Source: Lotus japonicus (taxonomy: Eukaryota; Streptophyta; Magnoliopsida; Fabales; Fabaceae). From it: a stretch of DNA of 64,000 nt. Positions 21,090-31,731 of the stretch are shown one piece after another; within the stretch, counting starts at the first letter, position 1; every line of letters begins with the position of its first letter. A program made the translations under genes and the position numbers. The notes under the pieces are model-generated. The model worked only from the letters and a program-made list of their open reading frames with translations. It was not told where the DNA came from and ran no database searches. Location: NCBI RefSeq assembly GCF_012489685.1, contig NC_080046.1, positions 25,426,223 to 25,490,222 of the forward strand, written 5' to 3'.

Positions 21090-24000
21090 ATGGTGAACGC
21101 TAACCAACTAGCTGAGATGATGGCCACTATGGCCCAAGCTGTGACTGCACAGGCAAACGATAATGCTATGAGGCGTGCTGCTGAGGAGGCACGTGATCAG
21201 CACCAACGCCAGAGGGAAGTGACAATGGATCAGAACAGAGGCCTGAATGATTTTAGGAGACAGGATCCACCTAAGTTCTCGGGGGGTACGGACCCGGACA
21301 AAGCGGATCTCTGGATCCAGGAGATTGAAAAGATCTTCGGTGTATTGCAGACTGCTGAGGGGGCCAAGGTGGGAATGGCAACCTTTCTACTGTTGGGTGA
21401 TGCTGAGTACTGGTGGAGAGGCGCCAGAGGAATGATGGAAGCAAACAACCTGGAAGTGAACTGGACTTCGTTTCGTGCTGCTTTTCTGGAAAAGTATTTT
21501 CCAGATAGTGCGCGGGACGAGCGTGAGTCGCAATTCCTGACACTTCGTCAGGGTAGCATGTCCATCCCGGAATATGCTGCCAAGCTGGAATCGTTGGCCA
21601 AGCACTTTCGATTCTTCCGCAATGGGGTCGATGAACCCTACATGTGCAAGCGCTTTGTGAATGGGCTGAGGCCCGATATTGAAGACTCGGTGAAACCGTT
21701 GGGGATCACTCGTTTTCAGACTTTGGTTGAGAAAGCCACTGAGGTGGAGATAATGAAGAACAGGAGACTGAACCGTGTTGGGACAGGAGGGCCGATGAGG
21801 TCGGGCTCTCAAAATTTTCAAGGCAGAGGGAGATTTCAGAGTAGGAAGCCGTATCAACGTCCTGCAGGTAGAGGAATTGCTTCAGGATCTTATAGGCCCA
21901 TGGTGGGTACTGCTGGAGGTTCTGGAGGTCAGACTGTGAACAGGGAGATGACCTGTTACAGATGTGGGCAGCCTGGGCACTATGCCAATGCTTGTACTGA
22001 CATGAGGCCCAAATGCTTTAACTGTAACAAGTTGGGGCATACTGCTGCTCAATGCAGAGCACCTAAGACAGAACCAGCTGTAAACACTGCTCGTGGGAAG
22101 CGTCCTGCTGCCAAGGCAAGAGTCTACACCATGGATGGTGAAGAAGCTGAAGATGTTGATGGTCTGATCAGGGGAGATTGCGAGATTGACGGTAATCTCC
22201 TAACTGTACTTTTTGATTCCGAAGCAACGCACTCTTTTATCTCTAGGGAATGTGCTACTAGATTAAAACTTCCCGTTACTGCTTTGAGTTTCGATCTTAT
22301 AGTTACCACACCTGCCAAAACTCTGCTTGCCAATACTGCATGCATGTATTGCCCAGTAACCTATAGGGATAAAGTTTACCAGGCTAACCTAGTGTGCCTA
22401 ACTCTCAAGAACCTAGATGTTATCCTAGGGATGGACTGGTTGTCTCACTACCATTGTCTTCTGGACTGTAGCCGAAAGAGAGTGGTATTTCCTGACTCGG
22501 ACCTTTCCGAGTATCTATCCGCCAATCATATTAATGTCTCTCTGAATGAAGGATCTCAAGAGTATTCAGTTTTGTTGAGCTTGGAGAGTAAAGGAAATTC
22601 GGAAGTGAGTAATATTCCAGTTGTGAGGGACTTCGCGGATGTTTTTCCTGTCGATGTACCTGGTTTGCCGCCTGTACGCGACATTGAGTTTGCTATTGAC
22701 ATCGTACCGGGAACAGGACCGATTTCGATTGCACCATATCGGATGGCACCTGCGGAATTGGTGGAGTTGAAGTCTCAACTTGAGGATCTTCTGTCGAAAG
22801 GATTCATCCGACCAAGCGTTTCACCTTGGGGAGCACCCGTCTTATTGGTGAAGAAGAAGGATGGGAAATCTAGACTTTGTGTCGACTATCGACAACTGAA
22901 CAAAGTAACCGTCAAGAATAGGTATCCGCTACCCAGAATTGATGATTTGATGGATCAACTACGAGGAGCTGCGATATTCTCAAAGATAGACCTGAAGTCG
23001 GGTTACCATCAAATTAGAGTAAAGACTGAGGATATCCAGAAGACGGCATTCCGGACTCGTTATGGACACTATGAGTATCTAGTGATGCCATTTGGGGTGA
23101 CAAACGCACCTGCTATCTTCATGGATTACATGAACAGGACATTCCATCCGTTCTTGGATCGATTCGTCGTGGTGTTTATCGACGACATTCTGATCTACTC
23201 AAAGAACGCTGAAGATCATGAAGGGCACTTGCGTCAGGTTTTACAAGTGTTGAGAGAGACAAAGTTGTACGCCAACCCTTCTAAGTGTGAATTTTGGCTC
23301 GAAGAGGTAAAATTCTTGGGCCATGTGATTTCTAAAGAAGGTATAGCTGTGGATCCAGCAAAGGTAGAGACGGTGTTGTCATGGGAACGGCCAAAGACCG
23401 TGACTGAGATCAGGAGTTTTGTCGGTTTGGCGGGATACTATCGTCGCTTCATTGAGAATTTCGCCAAGATCGTTGGACCCTTGACTCAACTCACGAGAAA
23501 GGATCAACCTTTTGCATGGACCGAAGCGTGCGAAACTAGTTTTCAGACAATGAAGGAACGTTTGACGACGTCACCTGTACTCGTCTTACCGCAACCAGAG
23601 GAACCGTATGAAGTGTACTGTGATGCTTCGCATCAAGGTTTGGGATGTGTGCTGATGCAGCATCGGAAAGTGGTGGCTTATGCTTCACGACAACTGAAGA
23701 CTCATGAGAAGAACTATCCGACTCATGACTTAGAACTTGCTGCCATTGTGTTTTCGTTGAAGATCTGGAGACATCACTTATATGGATGCAATTTCACCAT
23801 ATTTAGCGATCACAAGAGCTTGAAGTACTTGTTTGACCAGAAGGAGTTGAACATGAGACAACGACGTTGGATGGAGTTTCTCAAGGATTACGATTTTACC
23901 TTACAATACCATCCTGGAAAAGCTAATGTTGTTGCTGATGCATTGAGCAGGAAAATGCATATCTCGTCAATGATGGTGAAGGAGCTACAACTGCTGGAAC

Positions 24001-25507
24001 AATTCCGAGATTTGAGTTTGGACGTAAGATTATCCGAGGGAGAACTGAGGTTCGGGATGATCAGGATTACCAATGGATTGATGGAAGAAATCCGAGACCA
24101 ACAGTTACAAGATGAATTTTTACTCGGAAAAAGGAATTTGGTAATTCAGGGTAAGGACCCGGAATTCAAGGTAGGAAGTGACAATATCCTACGGTGTAAG
24201 GGTAGAGTTTGCGTACCCAACAACCCTGACCTAAGGAGGTTGATACTGGACGAAGGTCATAAAAGTAAGCTGAGCATTCACCCTGGAATGAAAAAGATGC
24301 ACCAGGACTTGAAGGTGAATTTTTGGTGGCCAGGAATGAAAAGACAAGTGGCAGAATATGTAGCTGCATGTTTGACCTGTCAAAAGGCGAAGGTGGAACA
24401 TCAGAAATCTGCGGGTATGCTACAAAGCTTGGATGTACCTCAATGGAAATGGGATAGCATATCGATGGATTTTGTCGTGGCATTACCAAGAACTCAAAGA
24501 GGATATGACTCGATTTGGGTAATCGTGGATCGACTGACTAAGTCGGCTCATTTCATACCGGTGAGAACTACGTACAACGTGGATAAGCTATCAGAGATTT
24601 ATATAGCTGAGATTGTGCGACTTCATGGAGTGCCAACAAGTATCGTTTCCGATAGAGACCCGAAGTTTACTTCACATCTGTGGGGAGCTCTTCATGAGGC
24701 TTTGGGAACGAGGCTGAGATTAAGCTCTGCTTATCATCCACAGACTGATGGGCAAACTGAGAGAACTATCCAATCATTGGAGGATTTGCTACGAGCTTGC
24801 GTGTTAGACAATAAGGCAGTTGGGACACCCTATTGCCACTGATTGAATTCACATATAACAACAGTTTTCATACGACCATAGGTATGGCACCGTATGAGGC
24901 ATTGTATGGCCGCAAGTGTAGAACACCTTTATGTTGGTATCAAGATGGAGAGAATTTGTTAGTAGGACCGGAACTTCTGCAACAGACAACTGAGAAGATT
25001 AAACAGATCAGGGAAAAGATGAAGGCTTCTCAGAGTAGACAGAAGAGCTATGCAGATCAAAGGCGCAGAACCCTGGAATTTGAAGAAGGGGATCATGTGT
25101 TTTTGCGAGTTACCCAGACTACAGGAGTTGGTCGAGCAATCAAGTCAAGAAAGCTGACGCCAAAGTTCATTGGACCTTATCAGATTACTCGTCGTGTAGG
25201 ACCGGTAGCTTATCAGATCGCACTACCGCCTTTTCTATCAAACGTTCACGATGTATTCCATGTGTCACAACTGCGGAAGTATATTGCTGATCCGATGCAC
25301 GTCATCGAGCTGGATGACATTGAGTTGAAGGATAACTTGTCTTTCGAGACACCGCCAATCAGCATTGGTGACACAAGGGTAAAGCAGTTGAGGGGTAAAG
25401 AGATCGAGTTAGTGAAGGTTATTTGGAACAAGGACACCGGTGATGCAACGTGGGAGCTGAAGGAAAAGATCAAGGAAACAGTATCCAGAACTTTTTACTG
25501 ACCCTTA
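21090..25507 (+). pseudogene. G3 gag-pol polyprotein, two frameshifts
   Basis: Gag capsid spans residues ~60-220 ([28 protein letters not shown]). Zinc knuckles [14 protein letters not shown] and [14 protein letters not shown] lie at ~289 and ~310. The protease motif at ~376 reads DSEATHSF, so the glycine of the catalytic D-S/T-G is glutamate. RT carries FIDDILIYS at ~696 and RNase H YCDASHQG at ~843. Integrase has the HHCC zinc site at ~1056-1100 and DDE residues near 1126, 1187 and 1224. A one-base loss near 24814 shifts the frame to 24833-25501, which holds the rest of integrase and a group-II chromodomain (KQLRGKEIELVKVIW). A one-base gain near 25478 alters the last residues. G5 has the unshifted reading at both places. 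The product would normally package, copy and integrate the element. Confidence 0.93.
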
Positions 25508-25512
25508 AGTTT

Positions 25513-25612
25513 NNNNNNNNNNNNNNNNNNNNNNNNNNNNNNNNNNNNNNNNNNNNNNNNNNNNNNNNNNNNNNNNNNNNNNNNNNNNNNNNNNNNNNNN
25601 NNNNNNNNNNNN
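25513..25612. other. Assembly gap (100 N)
   Basis: Exactly 100 N follow the G3 stop region. The polypurine tract and a ~4.1 kb 3' LTR are expected here, so true missing length is probably far more than 100 bases. Confidence 0.95.
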
Positions 25613-25825
25613 ATATTTTGACATGTAATCAAAGCTACTGTTTTTAAAATCAATATCTTCTCTATTAGAGAAACTTTATTATAAATATATGCTAGGGTAT
25701 TTTACTTTTGGCAACAAAATTTGGTACTTGATATCTTTGCATAAAATGGGTTGTACTACATCCGAACCCTAGCTATATTCAAACAAAATAGAAGACTTTT
25801 CTATTCATTGAGCTTCAAATGAATA
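25613..25825. other. Short flank between gap and S1
   Basis: Mostly AT-rich without recognised content. The last ~40 bases (GAAGACTTTTCTATTC, GAGCTTCAAATGAATA) match a segment of the G1 LTR near 827-861. S1 may therefore have inserted into a G-type LTR. The candidate S1 TSD is GAATA (25821-25825). Confidence 0.5.
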
Positions 25826-27032
25826 TGAAGGTATGAAAAACGGTAGAAAGGGGGGTTTGAATAACGTTTTCAGTACAAAACTACCACCTTAAAGATTTTA
25901 ACAAATCTTTTCGAGAACTAAGTGCAAAAGATAGAGATAGAAAAGCACACAAGGATTTTATCCTGGTTCACTTGATAAATCACTCAAGCTACTCCAGTCC
26001 ACCCGTTAAGGTGATTTCTTCCTTCTTAGAATGAAGGCAATCCACTAATCAGGTAAGAGTTACAACTGCACTTGAAACCTACAAGTGACTAACAATTACA
26101 CTGACTTAGCTCACACTAAGATTCACTCTCTTAGTCTTCTCTAGGATCCGATCAACCTTGATCTCCTAAAGGAAAATCAAACAACTGTTTGAGGTTGGTG
26201 TTTACAAGGGTTTGCTTCTGAATAAGCTGAGTGTAAACTAAATAAATTACAAGATGAAAGAAAGCTTAGAATATGTCTTGCGCGTGTATTGCTTCTTCTT
26301 AGTTTCTTAGCCGCTTCTTTCAATCTTCAGCCTCTATATATACTCCAAGGATTAGGGTTGAGCGTTGCATGGGAAATGCTACCGTTGGAGGGCAGTTCTG
26401 GAAAATCCAGCTTCTGCTGTGTGGCTGAGAACGTTAGGTAGGTCGTCAGGAAGGTACACTGCTTTTGTACTTGGATAGCGACTTGACCTTTTAACCTAGG
26501 AGACTTCTGATCAGAGGAATACTTCATATTGGAACTTGTGAAGCCGGTTGATCAGAGTCAGAGGGAAAGCACAGATCCTCTGACCATTGTATCTTCTGAT
26601 TCTGAACTCAGAGGGAAGAACATGGCCTTCAGAGTTTCTTGCTTCTGGACTTCAGAGTTTCCACTATTCAGCTTCTGGATCTTCAGAGTCTTCTACACCA
26701 TCGGAACATCTGAACCTTCAGTGTTTCTTGGTTGTCAGAACTTCTGGATCATCAGAGCTTCTAGCGACTGAGTCCTCATCAGAGTTTGTATGGCTTCAGA
26801 TCTTCTGAAGCTTTTCCACTGTTCATACTGAACATGGTGAATGCGAAAGCGTTGCTTGGGTTACCCTTTATACACAGTGCTTCTGATTTGTGTGAAATTG
26901 AGTCAGGGTCAGAGCCTGTAAATATCACACTCAGAAAAACACGTTAGAGTACCACAATTGTTCATATAAAAAGGTTAACTTGTAATCATCAAAACATAGA
27001 GTTGTACTACTAGATCAAAACTTGATCTTACA
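25826..27032 (-). mobile_element. S1 3' LTR (1.2 kb)
   Basis: On the minus strand it starts TGTAAGATCAAG at 27032, right after the polypurine tract, and ends CATACCTTCA at 25826. It is full of repeated TCAGA/TCTGA words, as is typical of this lineage. A TATA-like TATATATA lies at 26334-26343 (minus). Confidence 0.85.
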
Positions 27033-27034
27033 AT

Positions 27035-27048
27035 CTCCCCCTTTTTGA
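27035..27048 (-). other. S1 polypurine tract
   Basis: The minus strand reads AAAAAGGGGGAGA immediately before the 3' LTR, the plus-strand primer site for reverse transcription. Confidence 0.85.
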
Positions 27049-27052
27049 TGAT

Positions 27053-27770
27053 GACAAAACTAAGATTTTTGATGAACAATTCTTAAACATTAAACTGAAT
27101 TCACTCAGAGTTTAGAGATATAGAATAAGACTTATCCTGATGTGAATAGTTTATCTTGCTCATTCTGAATTCAAGTCACTGCTTGATTCTGAGCTTAGCT
27201 CCCCCTGAATCTAATACTTGATGAAAACGTTAGTAAAGTCTAGATTCTGAGCTAAATCATATAAGAGTTCAGAGTGAAAAGCTTATGACATAGATGAAAA
27301 AACGAATAATCAGAGCGCATAAGTGATCAGAGTCATGGACAAGGTATCAGAGTCTTGGGTATCAGAGTCAACTTAGAATCACTTCAGAAGAAGTGAAATG
27401 TATTCCTTGTATTTGCCCAGTGACACATCTATGGTCATGAAGGTGGAACTCTTAAAATCTCCAAAAGAAAAATAAGTCACACTAACACATCTTACACATC
27501 AAAAACTGGGTTTTACTCCCCCTTTTTGTCATAAGCAAAAAGCTCGGGGTGTGAAAAACTTAGCTCGAAGTACAAGGTACTCCCCCTTAGAGAAGGTCTA
27601 AGTTTAAAGAAAATGAAGACGATGTAAGAATCAGAGTGAGGCGATAATAAATAGAAGAGTTAATGCAAGGGATGAACGTTTACCACCGGTCAAGTGAGTA
27701 AATAGAAGGGTCAGTTACCAAGAACTTAACCTGGAGAAACTGTAAGAGCATTAACTTTCAGAGAGAAAGT
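27053..27770. other. S1 non-coding region between 3' LTR and antisense ORF
   Basis: AT-rich with many CAGAGT/ACTCTG words. There are two further short T/C-rich tracts resembling the polypurine tract complement (near 27511-27526 and 27580-27590). No coding frame recognised. Confidence 0.6.
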
Positions 27771-27774
27771 GAAG

Positions 27775-27785
27775 CCTATAAAAAC
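27775..27785 (+). promoter_or_regulatory. TATA box upstream of S1 antisense ORF
   Basis: CCTATAAAAAC lies about 55 bases before the ATG at 27836, on the strand opposite to the element. The spacing is that of a plant promoter with a short leader. Confidence 0.5.
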
Positions 27786-27835
27786 GTTGGAGAGAAAGGT
27801 AAGCTGCACATCTCGAATAATTTTCAGTAAGAAAA

Positions 27836-28227
27836 ATGGCATCATACAGAATGGCATTAGAAGAGCTCAGAAGGAAGGCGTTTGAGGAAGATATGTTCCT
27901 CAATATTAGGCATCCCGATGGTACAAAGACCATACAAGAGCTGACGAAGAACTGCTGGAAGAAGATCTTGGTCCAGAGATGGAGAAAGATCTGAAGGAGT
28001 TCCTCTGCTTCGTGGAAGAGATTCAGGAGCTTTGCCAGCGGGAGCTGAATCTGCTGGAAGAGAAGGAGACTGTGGAGAAGAGACTTAAGACGACGGAAGA
28101 TAGTCTAGAAAAAGATGATCTGAACATCAAACTCAGCAACATAGAGTATGCATTGGATCGTCTGGAGAAGGAAAGAGTGGAGCAGCGCCAAGAATGCAGA
28201 AGAATGAGGAAGGATCCTCCATTCTAG
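27836..28227 (+). pseudogene. Antisense coiled-coil ORF in S1, one frameshift
   Basis: The ORF runs opposite to the element, between env-like ORF and 3' LTR. From ATG 27836 it reads MASYRMALEELRRKAF and FLNIRHPDGTKTI. Near 27943 the frame shifts by one base within an ACGAAGAA context. The other frame (open from before 27979 to 28227) continues with a long Glu/Lys/Leu-rich segment (EKETVEKRLKTTEDSLEKD) predicted by eye to be coiled coil. Total about 130 residues. No zinc or catalytic motif. A TATA box lies just upstream. Function unknown; a role in regulation or packaging would be speculation. The frameshift may be a sequencing error. Confidence 0.55.
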
Positions 28228-28438
28228 ATATAGGGAATAATGTATGATGGAAAGAATTATGATGTAAACATAGACAATTATGAATAAAACAGGTTTTGCA
28301 AACATATGTGCACAAATATATATAGATATAGGCATATAGAATCACAAATGAACAAATTAAAGTAAGTAAATAAGCAGAGTTTAAATAAAACAACGTTAAA
28401 TAAAAAGGAAAAGGAAGAAAAAGAAGAGATCCTAAAAA

Positions 28439-31288
28439 CTAAGATTTGTCAGTACGGCGCAGAAGTTCCATCATCATGTGCTTCATCTCAATCAGCATGG
28501 ATTCATGAGTGTCAAGACGTTGTTCCATGATGTCGAGTCTGGATGAGCTTGTCGGAGTAGAGCTGGAAGGAACGTTCTGAGCAGCTTGAGGTTCTGGAAT
28601 GGAAGCAGAAGCAGCAGGAGTATATGGAACTGGTGCAAGTCGCTCTGCCTCAGCTTCAGCTTCAAGACGTTCTGCCTCAAGTCTGGCTTGTTCAGCCTGA
28701 GCTGCTGCTTGACGGGCAGCTTCTTCTTCTTGTTCTTTCTGTCGCTTGGCTTCTTCAATGGCTTCAAGAAGCTTGGTTCTCTGTCGAGTTCATGAAGAGC
28801 CACCCTCCTAGCAAACCTTTGCTTTGCAGCCTCAATGCTCTGACTTCCCTCTGCATGCAGGAGCTGCAGCATAACGGGAAACTGAGCCACCAGCCAAGTG
28901 CTCAAATTGTTCCACTCATCAGCCACATTTTCAGCATTCTCACTGAGGTCAGTCTGACCGTGCACATTGCGGAGCCTCAAGGAGGCTTCATGATTGAAAA
29001 TATTGATGCACTCAGAGAGAGATGTGGGTTGAAGGTGAGTATAGGGAATGATGGAGAGGTTGGGTGCAGGAGAGGCTGGGTGATTGCTGCTATGAGCTTC
29101 AGAGGCACCTTGTGGAGAACCAATGTTAATTATGGGAGCATTGGGTTCAGAGGTTCCACGGTGAGGGTCTGAAGTTTCAACCAGAGGGTGAGGTGATCTA
29201 ACCGAGGATTGGTTAGATACTGATTGTTCAGGTTCAGGGTCTGGTTGAATTGGCTCTTGTTGGTCAGGGACAGGGTGAGCCTGTTGGACTAAGGGGTCTG
29301 CCTCTTGGATAGGATTGGACCAAGATAGGTGCATCTGGGTCAACTAGACGTTCAGGTCTAGGGCCAGGATATTGCCTAGGGCTTGGACAGGTAAGGTAAT
29401 GTTCTTCCAAGGCAGATACCTTCTCTTTCCTAACCTCCATGAATTTTCTAAGTGATTCAGAGGTATTGGAGGGAGGAGAGTCAAAGACATTGGTGGGGAA
29501 GGATACAGGTGTGAAGGCTGATGAAGAGTCTGTATCCGTGGGTCTGACAGCAGGACGTGCTGATGCTCTGGGAGCAGAGTGATCAGACGTTCTGGGTTGT
29601 GATTCTGTTGGTTTGGGTTCTGGTTGGTTTTGGATGATGGGTTCAGAAAGTAATGGGTCGTATGGAATGGTAAGGAGAGAGGTTGGATCTTCTGACCTAG
29701 AGGGTTGGTTCTGAAGCAAATTCCAGAGTGGTGCTTCAGTAGGAGAAGGTTGAAAGAATGAAGATCTTGGGGAATGTGGTGGAGTGGTGGTTTGTGCGGC
29801 TGGCTGGGATTCATGAATAGGAGTGAGGGGATTTGAAGAGTGTTGGAGTAAGGCAGAAATTGGGAGTGCATCAAATAAATTCAAATCATCATCAGAGGTA
29901 AGTGCAGGCTTACTTGTATGTGCTGATGATCGAGTCACTCTGGCAGGAGGTTCAGTCCTTCTGACCTCTGCAGCAGCTGGTTCCACCCGAGTAGGCTTCA
30001 CCACAATTCTGACTTTCTTCTGCTTCTTCTTTGGAGGACCATCCTCACTATCATCACCATCATCATCATCAGGCTTGCTCTTCGCCTTCTTGACCAGAGG
30101 GACATCAGATTCCTCTGAGGATTCGTCCAGAACCATCTTCCTCTTGGTTTTCTTCTTGGGAGGAGAAGGAAACTCTGGAGCTGGTGGAAGTCTGCTGACG
30201 AAATCATCAAGGTCAATCTCGAATCCTTGAGCCCTGAGGTCTTCAACATAGCATCTGATGGCTTCAGGATGATCTGCTTGAGTCCACAGAGGGTAGTCAT
30301 TCAGAGGCATTCTTCTTCCTCTGATCTCAGAAGATGTGTCCTCATGAGCAGGAGCAATCTTCTTCTGGACTAAGCCCATCTTCTTCAGAGAGTTGGCAGT
30401 GAAGACATCGCTGACGATTGTGCTCAGGTCCTCTGTGCAACCAGTCTCGATCAAATCTTGCACCAGGTTGCTTTCAATGAGAAAGTCTGAGAGCAGCCTC
30501 CCAAAAGGGATATATTTGATGGCTGACTTGATGGAGGAGGTGGTGCGAGACTTCCGGATGCATTCCTTCAAATAGGAGAACAGGAAGTAGGGAAGGCAGA
30601 TCTTCTCCTTGTCTTGAATGAAGAACAGCATCGCCTTCTGATTGAAGTTGATGTAGTCTGGAGAACTGCCCTTTGGTCGTTGATTGATGCAGTGGAGCAA
30701 GATCTTGTGCCAGATTCTCAGTTTGGGGTGAAGATCCATCACTTTGTAGCTCGTCTTGCCCGGTTTGAAGGTGGTGTACAGGGCCTTGTTGACGATGTCC
30801 TTGGTTCTGGGTTTCAGCTTCGATTCCGTCAGTGAGAACCGATACCCATGAGCAGTTTCTGCACCTAGCAGATTCACGAAGGACTTCTCCGTGATGATGA
30901 TCTTCCTACCCAGGATGTAAGAAACCACCTGAGTGTCATCACAATCAGCGTGCTTCCAGAATTCCTTTACTAGCTTCTCAAACACCGGTCCTCGAAGTCG
31001 ATTGAAGTAGTTTCCCCAACCTTGAGCTTGGACTTCAGGACGGAGATCAAACCCATTTGCAGCCAAGTTGTCGAGGTTGAATCTCCATTCTGCCAGGACT
31101 TGGAGTTCCTCAGGAGGAAAGACACAGTGAACGGCACAGCCCCGTTCTGCAATAGGAACAATCTCCTCTTGAGCTTGAGCTTGTTCTTGTGCTGGGTTCT
31201 CAGGGCCCCGTTGACCCGTTGCCAAACCGACTACCATATGAGGGAACTGAGGTGCATCTGCAGTAGATCTTCTGGTTTGTCTCACCAT
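28439..31288 (-). pseudogene. S1 env-like ORF, two frameshifts
   Basis: The start is the ATG at 31288 (MVRQTRRSTADAPQF) and the stop is TAG at 28441-28439. Residues ~70-330 hold the conserved block seen in the third ORF of SIRE elements (FDLRPEVQAQGWGNYF, SYILGRKIIITEKSFVNLLG). A basic and acidic stretch follows (KKKTKRKMVLDESSEESD, PPKKKQKKVRI), resembling nuclear signals. Then comes a long Pro/Ser/Thr-rich part and a C-terminal Glu/Ala-rich coiled-coil. Shifts near 29300 and 28790 each move the continuation to another frame. No clear signal peptide or transmembrane segment is visible, so envelope function is doubtful for this copy. The name follows lineage usage. Confidence 0.75.
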
Positions 31289-31444
31289 CTTGAAGAGGTT
31301 GAAGGTTTGAGGTTGAAGATGAAGTTTGAAGGATGAAGAGAGATCGAGAGAGAGATCACGAAGGAGGCGGTTTTGAAAAGCAGGGATTGCGAGAGTGAAA
31401 ACCGGAAGTGAGAGAGAACGTGTGTGTGTAGTGGGTTTTATCAA

Positions 31445-31731
31445 ATAACCGTTGTTGATTCAAAAAACACTTTAAGATCAACGGTTGAAAATTAAAGATA
31501 GACAGTAACAGTAAAATACACAATCACACACAGAAGATAAGCATATCTACACGCAATCACAACAGACTGTCACACGGGCACAAGGAACTATGCATCAGAA
31601 ATTCTGACGCACGTGTTGTTGTCTCAGCTTCAGAGTCAGTACCAGTGGGCACACACACTCTGATTGAGTTACCTTCTGGACTAGACATCTTCTGATCAAG
31701 AAGTATCATAGTCAGAGGTTCTGATCTATCT
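31445..31731 (-). other. S1 spacer between pol and env-like ORF
   Basis: AC- and CAGAG-rich sequence with no long frame. It may hold signals for expressing the third ORF; none is recognisable. Confidence 0.5.

Larger units (their letters stand above)
16759..25512 (+). mobile_element. G3: near-complete Tekay-like chromovirus
   Basis: The order is 5' LTR (16759-20876), tRNA-iMet PBS, single-frame gag-pol and chromodomain, breaking off at a gap exactly where the 3' LTR should begin. It is the only copy here keeping capsid, protease, RT, RNase H, integrase and chromodomain. It is therefore the best model for the autonomous partner of G4 and G5. Confidence 0.93.

Noticed and set aside
25450..25647. 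ORF running through the N gap (also 46351-46833)
   Set aside because: Frames that cross unknown bases have no meaning.
28586..29172. Plus-strand ORFs of 69 and 182 codons
   Set aside because: Antisense to the env-like ORF; composition mirrors its coiled-coil and Pro/Ser-rich parts.
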